Shown: positions 55,585-63,936 of the stretch, piece by piece
Position numbering within the stretch: position 1 is the stretch's first letter
Layout: each line of letters opens with the position of its first letter
NCBI RefSeq assembly: GCF_028416635.1
Contig: NZ_CP114013.1
Span: forward strand, 310,001 to 374,000
DNA from: Baekduia alba
Lineage (GTDB): Bacteria > Actinomycetota > Thermoleophilia > Solirubrobacterales > Solirubrobacteraceae
Length of the DNA: 64,000 nt
Reading direction: 5' to 3'
Notes under the pieces: generated by a model
The model's database searches: none
Told to the model about the DNA's origin: nothing
The model's input: only the letters and a program-made list of their open reading frames with translations
Made by a program: the position numbers and the translations under genes

Positions 55585-56090
55585 GGCGCACGACCCGGAC
55601 GACCGTGACGGTGAGCAGCGACCGCGGGGTCTTCATGATCTCCGTGGCCGCCGAGCTGGCCGAGATGCACCCGCAGACGCTGCGGATGTACGAGCAGCGC
55701 GGCCTGATCGAGCCGAAGCGCTCCCCGAAGGGCACGCGGCTGTACTCGCACGAGGACGTCGAGCGCCTGCGGCGCATCCAGGAGATGACGAACGACCTCG
55801 GCCTCAACCTGGCCGGGGTCGAGCACGTCCTGCGCCTGGAGCAGGAGCTGGATCGCGCCCGCCGCCGCGTCGACGCGCTGGAGCGCCGGACGACCGAGCT
55901 CCAGGCCGAGATGACCGAGCAGATCGAAGCCGTCAAGCGCGAGCTGCGCGGCGGCGAGCTCGTACCGCTGAAGCACACCCGCGACATCGTGCCCCAGCAC
56001 CGCATGCCTCCGGCCTCGCCGTCACCGGAGCCACCCCCGGGCCCTCGCCGGATCCCGGTGGAGCGCGACGGCGAGCAGCCGTCGCGCTGA
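55581..56090 (+). CDS. hspR: Heat-shock repressor HspR (MerR family)
   Basis: 169 aa. Winged-HTH: FMISVAAELAEMHPQTLRMY, then EQRGLIEPKRSPKGTRLYSH, as in HspR; a coiled coil (about 80-125) for dimerisation; and a proline-rich tail. HspR with DnaK as co-repressor shuts off the dnaK operon when free DnaK is plentiful. Its location as last gene of dnaK-grpE-dnaJ-hspR gives autoregulation. Confidence 0.96.
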   Translation: MRRTTRTTVTVSSDRGVFMISVAAELAEMHPQTLRMYEQRGLIEPKRSPKGTRLYSHEDVERLRRIQEMTNDLGLNLAGVEHVLRLEQELDRARRRVDALERRTTELQAEMTEQIEAVKRELRGGELVPLKHTRDIVPQHRMPPASPSPEPPPGPRRIPVERDGEQPSR

Positions 56091-56141
56091 GCGCCGGTCG
56101 CGCCGCCCGTAGGCGCTCTCTGCCACCCCCACCAACCCCTA

Positions 56142-56147
56142 TAGATT
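56142..56147 (+). promoter_or_regulatory. -10 hexamer of the chitosanase gene
   Basis: TAGATT (overlapping TATAGA at 56140) ends 7 nt before the ATG, and no SD is seen. A leaderless transcript is likely. Confidence 0.42.
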
Positions 56148-56154
56148 CGCCCCG

Positions 56155-57000
56155 ATGCGGTCGATCAGCCCGGGTGTGGTGAGCGCGTGGTCGCGAGGGC
56201 TGATGCTGGGCGTGTTGGTGGCGCTCGTCTCGGCGTCGGCCAGCATGGCGACCCCGGCCGCGAACGTGCTCACCCCGGCGCAGCGGCATGTCGCCGACGA
56301 GCTCGTCAGCATCTTCGAGAACAGCTCGCCGACCATCCGCTACGACTACATCGAGGATCTCCACGACGGCTGCGGGCTGACCGCGGGGCGGGCGGGGTTC
56401 TGCTCGGCGACGGGGGACATGCTGGAGACGGTCGAGGCCTACGCGCAGCGGCGGCCCGACAACGGGCTGGTCGCCTACCTGCCGGTGCTGCGCCGGCGCG
56501 CGGCCAGCGGCAGCGCCAGCACCGACGGGCTGGGCCGCCGGTTCGTCGCCGCCTGGCGCGCGGCGTCGCGCGACATGGCGTTCCGCGCGGCGCAGGACGA
56601 CGTCGTCGACGAGCTGTACTTCGAGCCGGCCGCGGAGCGCGCGGCCGCCATCGGCCTGCGCACGCCGCTGGCCGTCGCGATCTTCTACGACACCGCCATC
56701 GAGCACGGCACCGCCCAGGACGCCGACGGGCTGCCGGCGCTCGTCGCGCGCACGCGGCGCCGCGCCCGTGGCCTGCCGGCGGCCCCCCACATCACCGAGC
56801 GCCGGTGGCTCATGACCTTCCTCGCCGTCCGCCGCGCCGACCTGCTCGCGCCGCACAACCGCGCGCGGCGCGTGGACTGGCCGGACTCCGTGGGCCGGGT
56901 CGACGCGCTCGCGCACCTGCTGCGCGCCGGGCACGCCGACCTGGAGCCGCCGCTCGCCGTCGACCCGTGGGGCGACAACGTGTTCACGCTCACGCGCTGA
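56155..57000 (+). CDS. Chitosanase, glycoside hydrolase family 46
   Basis: 281 aa. A signal peptide or anchor (GLMLGVLVALVSASASMA) leads into the GH46 domain: LTPAQRHVADELVSIFENSS with the general-acid Glu, YDYIEDLHDGCGLTAGRAGF with the catalytic Asp and conserved Thr, FCSATGDMLETVEAY, AQDDVVDELYFEPA and FYDTAIEHG. Family members hydrolyse beta-1,4-glucosamine chains (chitosan). Two positions differ from Streptomyces N174: its Arg42 is Cys and Tyr44 is Leu here (DGCGLT for DGRGYT), which may alter subsite binding. A product of the deacetylated-GlcNAc type made by the 20-22 kb genes would be a conceivable substrate. Confidence 0.92.
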   Translation: MRSISPGVVSAWSRGLMLGVLVALVSASASMATPAANVLTPAQRHVADELVSIFENSSPTIRYDYIEDLHDGCGLTAGRAGFCSATGDMLETVEAYAQRRPDNGLVAYLPVLRRRAASGSASTDGLGRRFVAAWRAASRDMAFRAAQDDVVDELYFEPAAERAAAIGLRTPLAVAIFYDTAIEHGTAQDADGLPALVARTRRRARGLPAAPHITERRWLMTFLAVRRADLLAPHNRARRVDWPDSVGRVDALAHLLRAGHADLEPPLAVDPWGDNVFTLTR

Positions 57001-57003
57001 GCG

Positions 57004-57744
57004 TCACGTGCCGCGGGCCAGGATCAGCCCGCCGTCGACCGGCACGACGACGCCCGTCATGTAGGGGTTGGTCGCCGCGAAGACGATCGCCTGCGCGACG
57101 TCCTCGGCCGCCCCGACGCGGCCGGCCGGCACGGTCGCCGCGATGCCGTCGTGCGTGGCCGCGCGGGCCTCGGCGGGCATGGTCGACCACCACGGCGTGT
57201 CGATCACGCCGGGCGAGATCGCGTTGACGCGGCGCGGCGCGAGCTCGGTCGCCAGCGGGCCGATCGCGGACTCCAGCGCGCCGTTGAGCGCGGCCAGCCC
57301 CGTCGTCCCCGGCATCGCGGCGCGGGCCGACGTCGCGGTCACGAAGACGATCGCCGCGTCCTCGTTCAACTGCCCCAACAACGCCTGGAGCACCTCCAGC
57401 TGCGGCCAGAGCTTGCCGTCGAAGGCCGCGCGCAGCCGGCCGAGGTCCAACTCCGCGAACGGCCCGGCGCCCGAGGCGCCGCTCAACGCGAGGACCAGGA
57501 CGTCGATCGTGCCCGCCGCGTCCGCCAGCGCCGCGCGGCCCGCCGGATCGCCCGCGTCCGCCACCAACCCGGACGCGCCCGAGCGCGCCGTCGAGGCCGC
57601 CAGCCGGTCAGCGTCGCGTCCCGTCACCAGGACCCGCGCGCCGAGCCCCACGAACGCCGCGGCGGCGGCCTCGCCGATGCCGGACGTCCCGCCCGCGATC
57701 ACCACGCGCCGGCCGTCGAGGTCCGAACCTTGTCGAGTCGTCAT
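57004..57744 (-). CDS. Short-chain dehydrogenase/reductase with atypical active site
   Basis: 246 aa. The cofactor loop VVIAGGTSGIGEAAAAAF and C-terminal SPGVIDTPWW plus VVVPVDGGLIL are classical SDR features. The catalytic Tyr-x3-Lys is not there: the expected position reads GTTGLAALNGALES, and the Ser region is VTATSARAAMPG. It may reduce a substrate by a different mechanism or be a non-catalytic relative. It is divergent from a TetR regulator and shares its promoter; TACAGT lies 6 nt before the ATG. Confidence 0.88.
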   Translation of the reverse strand: MTTRQGSDLDGRRVVIAGGTSGIGEAAAAAFVGLGARVLVTGRDADRLAASTARSGASGLVADAGDPAGRAALADAAGTIDVLVLALSGASGAGPFAELDLGRLRAAFDGKLWPQLEVLQALLGQLNEDAAIVFVTATSARAAMPGTTGLAALNGALESAIGPLATELAPRRVNAISPGVIDTPWWSTMPAEARAATHDGIAATVPAGRVGAAEDVAQAIVFAATNPYMTGVVVPVDGGLILARGT

Positions 57745-57784
57745 GTCTCGACTGTAGCACCGTGTCGATACACTCCGTCTCGAC
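57732..57784. promoter_or_regulatory. Duplicated TetR-type operator between SDR and tetR
   Basis: Two copies of GTCGA[G/T]-N9-CTCGAC: the first at 57732-57752 overlaps the SDR start codon and its -10 hexamer (57751-57756), the second at 57764-57784 ends 3 bp before the tetR ATG. The centres are 32 bp apart (three helix turns). This fits a TetR dimer repressing both genes. Confidence 0.7.
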
Positions 57785-57787
57785 TCC

Positions 57788-58348
57788 ATGGCCGACCGCC
57801 CGCACACCGGTCCCAAGCGCAACGACCAGACGCGCCGGGCGATCCTCGCCGCCACCCAGCGCCTCCTGCGCGAGGACGGCTATCCCGCGCTGAGCATCGG
57901 CGCGATCGCGCGCGCCGCCGGCGTCGGGCGCCAGACGATCTACCGCTGGTGGCCGTCGAAGGCCGACGTCGTGCTGGAGGCGCTGATCGAGTGGGGCGCG
58001 GAGCAGGTCGCGATCCCGGTCGAGGGGCCGCTCCCGGATCGCCTGCGCGCGTTCCTGCGCGACACCTTCCGCGGCGCCAGCGACCCCGACGCTGCCGCGT
58101 TCCTCAAGGTCCTCGCCGCCGAGTCGCAGCGCGACCCCGAGTTCGGCGAGCGCTTCGGGGCGTTCCTCGCGGCGCGGCGCGCGGTCCTGGCGTCGGTCCT
58201 CGCGCCGGACGTCCCCGCCGAGCGCGTCCCGCTGCTCGTCGATCTGGTCTTCGGACTGCTCTGGTACCGGCTGATCGTCGGGACCGCGCCGCTGGACGAC
58301 GCGGCCGCCGACGCGGTCGCCGGCCTGCTCGCCCGCGCCGCTGGGTAG
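57788..58348 (+). CDS. TetR-family transcriptional regulator
   Basis: 186 aa. N-terminal HTH: RRAILAATQRLLREDGYPAL then IGAIARAAGVGRQTIYRWWP, a standard TetR recognition helix. The C-terminal ligand domain (about 75-186) resembles the TetR_C (AcrR-like) type with FLKVLAAESQRDPEFGERF. It probably represses the divergent SDR gene and itself through the paired operators. Its inducer would likely be a substrate of the SDR. Confidence 0.92.
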   Translation: MADRPHTGPKRNDQTRRAILAATQRLLREDGYPALSIGAIARAAGVGRQTIYRWWPSKADVVLEALIEWGAEQVAIPVEGPLPDRLRAFLRDTFRGASDPDAAAFLKVLAAESQRDPEFGERFGAFLAARRAVLASVLAPDVPAERVPLLVDLVFGLLWYRLIVGTAPLDDAAADAVAGLLARAAG

Positions 58349-58351
58349 GTT
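58346..58351 (+). promoter_or_regulatory. -10 hexamer before the DUF membrane cluster
   Basis: TAGGTT overlaps the tetR stop codon and lies 9 nt before the next ATG (58361), with no SD; a leaderless start for this cluster is likely. Confidence 0.4.
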
Positions 58352-58360
58352 TCGTGGCGG

Positions 58361-59359
58361 ATGCGGCCGCTGAACCTGGGGGAGACGCTCGACGCGTCGA
58401 TCAAGATCGTACGCGCGCGGTGGAAGACGCTCGCGATGGTGATGGTCGTGATCGCGCTGCCGCTGGAGATCGCCTCGGTGCTGATCATCAGCTCGACGAC
58501 CGACGTCTACCAGGCCGGCTCGAGCTTCTCGACGACCGAGGCCACCAAGACGACCTACTCCGACAGCGGCGCCTACGCCGCCGGGCAGGTCGCGGTCATC
58601 GCGCTCACGTTCCTCAGCTACCTGCTCGGGACCGTGGCCTGCTACCGCGCGGTGAGCGACACGTACCTGAACCGCGAGACGAGCGCGCGCGCCTCCCTGT
58701 CCTACGCGGCGGGCCGCCTCGGCGCGACGCTGTGGCTGACGATCGTCTTCGCGGTCGGCATCGTCGCCGGCTTCGTCGCGCTCATCCTGCCCGGCGTCTG
58801 GCTGTCGGTCGCGTGGTCGGTGGCGTTCCCGGTGATGCTGGTCGAGGGGACGGGAGGAGTGGGCGCGCTGAAGCGCTCGTTCCAGCTCACCGAAGGGCGC
58901 TGGTGGGCGACGCTCGGCCGGCTGGCCGTGGCCTACATCCTGGTCACCGTGCTCTCGCTGGTCGCGACCGCCGTGTTCCTCGTCCCGTCGGGCCTGCTCG
59001 TCGACGACACGTCGACCGGCGCGCTGCTGTTCGAGCACGCCGCGAACTTCGTGGTGTCGCTCGTCACGACGCCGTTCATCGCCGCGGTGACCACGTTGGT
59101 GTACTTCGACCTGCGCGTCCGCAAGGAGGGCTTCGACCTCGCGGTGCTCGCCGAGCGCATGGGCGGCGCGCCCGCCGCCGGCCCGGCGCCGCAGCAGCGC
59201 GACCCGTTCGGCCATCCGGTCGCGCCGGAGCAGGCGCCCGCGCCGGCGCCCGGATCGTTCGCGCCGCCCACGCCTCCCGCGCCGCCGCCCGCGACCCCCG
59301 GCGGCTGGGCGCCGCCGGTGGCCCCGCAGCCGCAGCGGCCCCCGGCCCCGGACGAGTGA
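58361..59359 (+). CDS. Polytopic membrane protein, glycerophosphodiesterase-membrane-domain-like
   Basis: 332 aa. Begins MRPLNLGETLDASIKIVRARWK, the opening of the actinobacterial family related to the GDPD membrane domain (DUF7544/DUF7847-like). About six helices run to ~255, then a proline-rich cytoplasmic tail (APAPAPGSFAPPTPPAPPPA). It has no catalytic motif and probably organises or gates membrane components. It is followed directly (GTGA overlap) by the DUF4129 gene. Confidence 0.75.
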   Translation: MRPLNLGETLDASIKIVRARWKTLAMVMVVIALPLEIASVLIISSTTDVYQAGSSFSTTEATKTTYSDSGAYAAGQVAVIALTFLSYLLGTVACYRAVSDTYLNRETSARASLSYAAGRLGATLWLTIVFAVGIVAGFVALILPGVWLSVAWSVAFPVMLVEGTGGVGALKRSFQLTEGRWWATLGRLAVAYILVTVLSLVATAVFLVPSGLLVDDTSTGALLFEHAANFVVSLVTTPFIAAVTTLVYFDLRVRKEGFDLAVLAERMGGAPAAGPAPQQRDPFGHPVAPEQAPAPAPGSFAPPTPPAPPPATPGGWAPPVAPQPQRPPAPDE

Positions 59360-60021
59360 GCGACGCGGCCCTGCGCGACCTCGCCGCCCGCGCGGCGAGC
59401 GGCGACGGCTCCGCCCGCGGGTCGCTGACCGGCGAGGCCCGCGCGCAGGCCCGCGACATCCTGGCCGAGGATCGCTTCCACGCCGGCAAGCACGGCGAGG
59501 GCCCGCTGCACGCGCTGTTCGTCCGGCTCGGCGACTGGCTCGAGGCGCTGGTGCACGCCATGCCCGGCGGCAGCGTCAGCGGCGGCGTCGTGTTGGGGTC
59601 CTTGGTCGCGCTCGCCGTGACGGTCGTCGCGCTGACGGTCACCGCCTGGTTCCGAGCCCGCGCCCGCCGGGCCGCGGCCGCCCGCGTCGCCGGCCCCGGC
59701 GACGTCCCGGGCGCCGCCGCCGCCGGGCCGGCCGAGCTGGAGCGCCAGGCGACCGCCGCCGAGCAGGCCGGCGACCACGACGCCGCGATCCGCCTGCGCT
59801 TCGCCGCCGGCCTGCTGCGTCTGGACGCCGCCCAGGCCATCGCGCTGCGCCCCTCGCTGACGTCGGGCGACGTCGGCCGCGCCCTGAAGTCCGACCGCTA
59901 CGACGCGCTGGCCGACACGCACGACGCCGTCGCCTACGGCGGCCATCACGCCGGCGCCGACGAGGCCGCGGAGGCGCGCGCCGACTGGCCGGCGGTCGTC
60001 GGAGAGGCGCGCCGGCGATGA
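59356..60021 (+). CDS. DUF4129-domain membrane protein
   Basis: 221 aa. ARDILAEDRFHAGKHGEGPL, one transmembrane helix (VVLGSLVALAVTVVALTVTAW), then a TPR-like cytoplasmic end (LERQATAAEQAGDHDAAIRL, LTSGDVGRAL) is the DUF4129 pattern. Members accompany MoxR-DUF58 modules and are often fused to transglutaminase-like domains. GTG start overlaps the previous stop. Confidence 0.82.
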   Translation: MSDAALRDLAARAASGDGSARGSLTGEARAQARDILAEDRFHAGKHGEGPLHALFVRLGDWLEALVHAMPGGSVSGGVVLGSLVALAVTVVALTVTAWFRARARRAAAARVAGPGDVPGAAAAGPAELERQATAAEQAGDHDAAIRLRFAAGLLRLDAAQAIALRPSLTSGDVGRALKSDRYDALADTHDAVAYGGHHAGADEAAEARADWPAVVGEARRR

Positions 60022-60785
60022 CGCGCCCGACCGTCCTGGTCGCGGCTGGGATCGTCGCCTTCCTCGCGCTCGTGACCTTCCTCGGGCGGGCGCCGCAGCA
60101 GCCCTCCGGGCCCGCGTCGTCGTCCTACGCCACGACGCCGGACGGCCTCGCCGCCTACGCGTCGCTGCTCGAGCGCGCCGGCCACGACGTCCGGCGCGTG
60201 CGGGCGTCGCTCGACGACCGGCCGCCGGCGCGTGGCGAGGTGGTCGTGGTCGTGGACGGGCTCCCGCTCGCCGCCGAGCAGCGCGACGCGCTCCACGCCT
60301 TCGTCGCCGCCGGTGGCCACGCCGTCCTCGCCGGCACCGCCGCGACGACGCTCGGCGGCCGGCCGGCCGCCGGCCGGGACGTCGTCCAGCGCATCGGCCG
60401 CGGCACCGCGACGCTCGTCGCCCGCGCCGACCCGCTGCGCAACCGCGCGCTGGACCGCGACGACAACGCCGCCCGGGCCCTCGCGCTCGCGGGCGCGCCG
60501 GCGCGTCGCGTCGCGTTCGTGGAGTCGGTGCACGGCTACCACGACGCGCGCGGGCTCGCGGCGCTGCCCGACCGCGTCCAGACCTGCCTGTGGCTCCTCG
60601 GCGCCGCCGCGCTCGCGTTCCTGATCTGGCGTGGCCGGCGGCTCGGCCCGCCCGAGGGCCAGGCCCGCGTGCTGCCGCCACCGCGCCGCGCGCACGTCGA
60701 GGCCCTGGCCGCCGCGCTGGCCCGCACGCGCGACCGCGACACCCTGAAGACGACGCCCCCGAAGACGGAGACCGAACCGACATGA
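60018..60785 (+). CDS. DUF4350-domain membrane protein
   Basis: 255 aa. Helix VLVAAGIVAFLALVTFLG, then an extracytoplasmic DUF4350 domain (about 30-180) with SSYATTPDGLAAYASLLERAG and the amidotransferase-like strand HAFVAAGGHAVLAG. A second helix (LWLLGAAALAFLIW) leads to a basic tail. In other genomes this gene occurs just before moxR, as here (ATGA overlap). Confidence 0.82.
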   Translation: MTRPTVLVAAGIVAFLALVTFLGRAPQQPSGPASSSYATTPDGLAAYASLLERAGHDVRRVRASLDDRPPARGEVVVVVDGLPLAAEQRDALHAFVAAGGHAVLAGTAATTLGGRPAAGRDVVQRIGRGTATLVARADPLRNRALDRDDNAARALALAGAPARRVAFVESVHGYHDARGLAALPDRVQTCLWLLGAAALAFLIWRGRRLGPPEGQARVLPPPRRAHVEALAAALARTRDRDTLKTTPPKTETEPT

Positions 60786-61711
60786 AGGACTTGCACGATC
60801 GCGTGGCGGCCGAGGTCCGGCGCGCCGTCGTCGGCCAGGACCATGCGCTCGGGCTGCTGCTCGCCGCCGCGGCGCTCGGCGGCCACGTCCTGCTCGAGGG
60901 CCCGCCCGGGACCGCCAAGACGCTGCTGGCCCGCGCGTTCGCGCGCGCGTTGGACACCACCTTCGGCCGCATCCAGTTCACGCCCGACATGTTGCCCTCC
61001 GACGTCACCGGCACGGTCGCGCTGCGGTCGGGCGACCTCCAGTTCCGCCCCGGCCCGATCTTCGCGTCCGTCGTCCTCGCCGACGAGGTCAACCGCACGC
61101 CGCCCAAGACGCAGGCCGCGTTGTTGGAGGCCATGGAGGAGCGCCAGGTCACGGTCGACGGCGAGCGCCATCCGCTGCCCGAGCCGTTCGTGGTGCTCGC
61201 GACCCAGAACCCGGTCGAGTACGAGGGCACCTACCCGCTGCCGGAGGCCCAGCTCGACCGCTTCCTGTTCCGGGCCGAGGTCGGCTACCCGAGCGAGGAG
61301 GACGAGCGCGCGCTGCTCAAGCTGGCGCGCCGCGGCCTGGCGCCGGCCGCGCTGGACGACGTCCGCGCGGTCGCCGGCCCTGACGACCTGCGCGCCGCCC
61401 GCGACGCCGTCGGCGCCGTCCGCGCGACCGACGCGGTCGAGGCGTTCGTCGTCGCGATCGCCCGCGCCACCCGCGACCTGCCCGGCGTGACGCTGGGCGC
61501 CAGCCCGCGCGCGGCCGTCCACCTGCTCGCCGCCGCCCGCGCGGCCGCGCTGCTGGCCGGGCGCGACTACGTCACCCCGGACGACGTCGTCCACATGGCC
61601 CGTCCGGTCCTCGCCCACCGCCTCGTCCTCGCGCCCGAGGCCGAGCTCGACCGGTTCACCGCCGCCGACGCCGTGGCCGCCGCGCTCGCCACGGTGCCGG
61701 TGCCGCGATGA
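60782..61711 (+). CDS. MoxR-family AAA+ ATPase
   Basis: 309 aa. VVGQDHALGLLLAAAALGGH, Walker A LEGPPGTAKTLLARAF, Walker B VVLADEVNRTPPKTQAALLEAMEE and sensor-1 VLATQNPVEYEGTYPLPEAQ, followed by the arginine finger region (LDRFLF). MoxR proteins act as chaperones that insert metal or assemble complexes with VWA partners; the next gene is the DUF58 partner. Confidence 0.95.
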   Translation: MKDLHDRVAAEVRRAVVGQDHALGLLLAAAALGGHVLLEGPPGTAKTLLARAFARALDTTFGRIQFTPDMLPSDVTGTVALRSGDLQFRPGPIFASVVLADEVNRTPPKTQAALLEAMEERQVTVDGERHPLPEPFVVLATQNPVEYEGTYPLPEAQLDRFLFRAEVGYPSEEDERALLKLARRGLAPAALDDVRAVAGPDDLRAARDAVGAVRATDAVEAFVVAIARATRDLPGVTLGASPRAAVHLLAAARAAALLAGRDYVTPDDVVHMARPVLAHRLVLAPEAELDRFTAADAVAAALATVPVPR

Positions 61712-61730
61712 CCGCGGAGGGCTCCGCCGG

Positions 61731-62969
61731 GTGGCGCTGACCGCGCGCACCGTCGCCGCGCTCGTCGCGCTCGCGCTCGCCGCGCTGGTCCTGCCGGGCG
61801 CGGCGATCGCCGTCGCCGGCGCGGTCCTCGCCGGCCTCACGCTCGCCGACGCGCTGCTGGCCCGGCGCGCGCCGCGGGTCCGGCGCACGCTGCCGCGAGT
61901 GCTCTCGCGCGGCGTCGGCGTCCCGCTGCGCATCGCGCTCGAGGGCGACGACGCCGGCCCCACGCGCATCCGCCAGCCGCTGGTCCCCGACCTCGCGCTC
62001 GCCGACCAGGAGGCCACCGGCCGGGTCCTCGCCACGACGCTCACGCCCCGCCGCCGCGGCCGCCACACGCTGCCCGCCGTGGCGCTGCGCACCCGCGGGC
62101 CGCTCGGCCTCGGCGCCTGGCAGCACCGCGCCGCGGGCGACCTGGAGCTCACCGTCTACCCCGACCTCCCGTCCGCGCGCCGCCTCGCGCTCGCCGTCCG
62201 CGAGGGCCGCTTCCGCGATCCGGGCGTCCGCACGCGCGGGCCCGTCGGGCTCGGGACCGAGTTCGAGCGCGTGCGCGACTACCTGCCCGACGACGACATC
62301 CGCCAGGTCAACTGGCGCGCGACCGCCCGGCTCGGCCGGCCGATGAGCAACCAGCACCGCGTCGAGCAGGACCAGGAGATCGTCATCGTCCTCGACGTCG
62401 GCCGGCTCATGGCCGCGCCGCTGCGCGACCGCACCCGCTGCGACGAGGCGCTCGACGCCGCCACGGCGCTCGCGCTCGTCGCCGACGAGCTCGGCGACCG
62501 CTGCGGCGCGATCGCGTTCGACGACGCGGTCCGCCGCCGCGTCCGGCCCGGCCGCGCCAGCGGCGCCGACGTCGTGCGGGCCACCTTCGACCTCGAGCCC
62601 TCCGAGCGCGACGCCGACTACGAGCTGGCGTTCCGCACGATCGGCGGCGGCAAGCGCGCGCTCGTCGTCGTGCTCACCGACCTGCTGGACGCGGCGGCCG
62701 CCCGCGCGCTCGTCGACGCCGTCCCGGTCCTCACCCGCCGCCACGCGGTGCTCGTCGCCTCGGCGCGCGACCCGGACGTCGCGGCGATGGCCCAGGACCC
62801 GACCGACCCCTACGTCAACGTCGCCGCCCGCGACCTGCTCGCCGCCCGCACTCAGGCGGCGGCCGCCGTCCGCGGGGCGGGCGCCCAGGTCGTCGAGGCC
62901 GACCCCGGCCAGCTCGGCGCGGCCTGCGTACGGGCCTACTTGTACGCCAAGTCGCGCCGGCGGCTGTGA
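61731..62969 (+). CDS. DUF58 / VWA-like protein, MoxR partner
   Basis: 412 aa. Two N-terminal helices, a beta-sandwich (about 60-165) and the DUF58 signature RDYLPDDDIRQVNWRATARLG, then a VWA-like fold with VIVLDVGRLM in place of DxSxS, so the MIDAS is incomplete. It probably cooperates with MoxR. GTG start, 19 bp after moxR. Its last 34 bp overlap the convergent SpoIIM gene. Confidence 0.9.
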   Translation: MALTARTVAALVALALAALVLPGAAIAVAGAVLAGLTLADALLARRAPRVRRTLPRVLSRGVGVPLRIALEGDDAGPTRIRQPLVPDLALADQEATGRVLATTLTPRRRGRHTLPAVALRTRGPLGLGAWQHRAAGDLELTVYPDLPSARRLALAVREGRFRDPGVRTRGPVGLGTEFERVRDYLPDDDIRQVNWRATARLGRPMSNQHRVEQDQEIVIVLDVGRLMAAPLRDRTRCDEALDAATALALVADELGDRCGAIAFDDAVRRRVRPGRASGADVVRATFDLEPSERDADYELAFRTIGGGKRALVVVLTDLLDAAAARALVDAVPVLTRRHAVLVASARDPDVAAMAQDPTDPYVNVAARDLLAARTQAAAAVRGAGAQVVEADPGQLGAACVRAYLYAKSRRRL

Positions 62970-63901
62970 CCGCGCCACAGCACGAGCGACCAGTACAACA
63001 CGCCCAGGCCGACGCCGACCACGTACGGCCCCGCGCCGCCCCAGCCCGCCGGCGAGACGTAGCCCTCGACGACGCCCGCGACGACCAGCCACGGCGCCGT
63101 GCCGAGCACGATCGCCATCGCCGGCCGCGCCTGCGCCGCCAGCGCGTCCAGGCGCCGCAGCGGCCCCGGCGCCACCAGCGCCCAGCCGAGCCGCAGCCCC
63201 GCCGCACCCGCCACCACGATGCACGACAGCTCGAGCACGCCGTGAGCGACGACGAGCCGCGCGACCTGGTCGAGGTTCCCGTTGGCCGCCGCGACGCCGA
63301 GGACCGCCCCGAGGATCAGCCCGTTGTAGAGCAGCAGCACCCCGCCGCCGACCGCGAACAGCAGCCCCGCGGCGAACGCCTGGAACGTCACCTGGATGTT
63401 GTTGGTGAAGATCTCGCTCGAGAACGACGCCGACTGCGCGGTCGTCAACCCGCGCGAGCCGCGCGGCGGGTTCGCGCCGTCGATGAAGCTCCCGGGCACC
63501 AGGCCCGCCGCGGCGTCGGGGTCCACGACGCCCCAGACGAACGCGAACACCGCCCCGCCGACGAAGAGCGCGACCGCCACGGCGAGCGCGAGCCGGCGCT
63601 CGACGACGAGCCGCCAGTAGCCGTTGGTCAAGAAGTCGACAGGCGCGCGGCGCCGGCCGACGTCGGCGTAGACGACCGCGCGCGCCCGCACGACCAGCCC
63701 TTCCAGGCGCCCCGTCAGCGGGTCGCCCGGGAACAGCCGCCGGGCGAGCGCGAGGTCGGCCGCCGCGCCGCGGTACAGCGCGCCCAGCTCGAGCACGCCG
63801 GCGGCGCCCAGCCGCTCCGGCCGGCCGCCCGCGCGCCCGAGCGCGGCCTCCAACGCCTGCCAGCCGCCGGCGCGTTCGCGCTCGAACCGGTCGAGGGTCA
63901 T
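62936..63901 (-). CDS. SpoIIM/DUF95-family membrane protein
   Basis: 321 aa. A soluble N-terminus (ELGALYRGAAADLALARRLF, about 40-60), then six hydrophobic segments and EIFTNNIQVTFQAFAAGL, the conserved N-N-I-x-V-x-F region, and VVAHGVLELSCIVVAGAAGLRLG, both of the SpoIIM/DUF95 family. In spore-formers SpoIIM helps peptidoglycan hydrolysis at the septum; in actinobacteria it pairs with RDD proteins next to the MoxR-DUF58 module. The next gene (divergent) is indeed RDD-like. Confidence 0.92.
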   Translation of the reverse strand: MTLDRFERERAGGWQALEAALGRAGGRPERLGAAGVLELGALYRGAAADLALARRLFPGDPLTGRLEGLVVRARAVVYADVGRRRAPVDFLTNGYWRLVVERRLALAVAVALFVGGAVFAFVWGVVDPDAAAGLVPGSFIDGANPPRGSRGLTTAQSASFSSEIFTNNIQVTFQAFAAGLLFAVGGGVLLLYNGLILGAVLGVAAANGNLDQVARLVVAHGVLELSCIVVAGAAGLRLGWALVAPGPLRRLDALAAQARPAMAIVLGTAPWLVVAGVVEGYVSPAGWGGAGPYVVGVGLGVLYWSLVLWRGHSRRRDLAYK

Positions 63902-63920
63902 GACCGTTCGCCTTCCCGGG

Positions 63921-63926
63921 TACCGT
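63921..63926 (+). promoter_or_regulatory. -10 hexamer of the RDD-family gene
   Basis: TACCGT, 10 nt before the ATG, with no SD. It lies in the 35-bp divergent gap after the SpoIIM gene start. Confidence 0.4.
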
Positions 63927-63936
63927 GCGCCACGAG

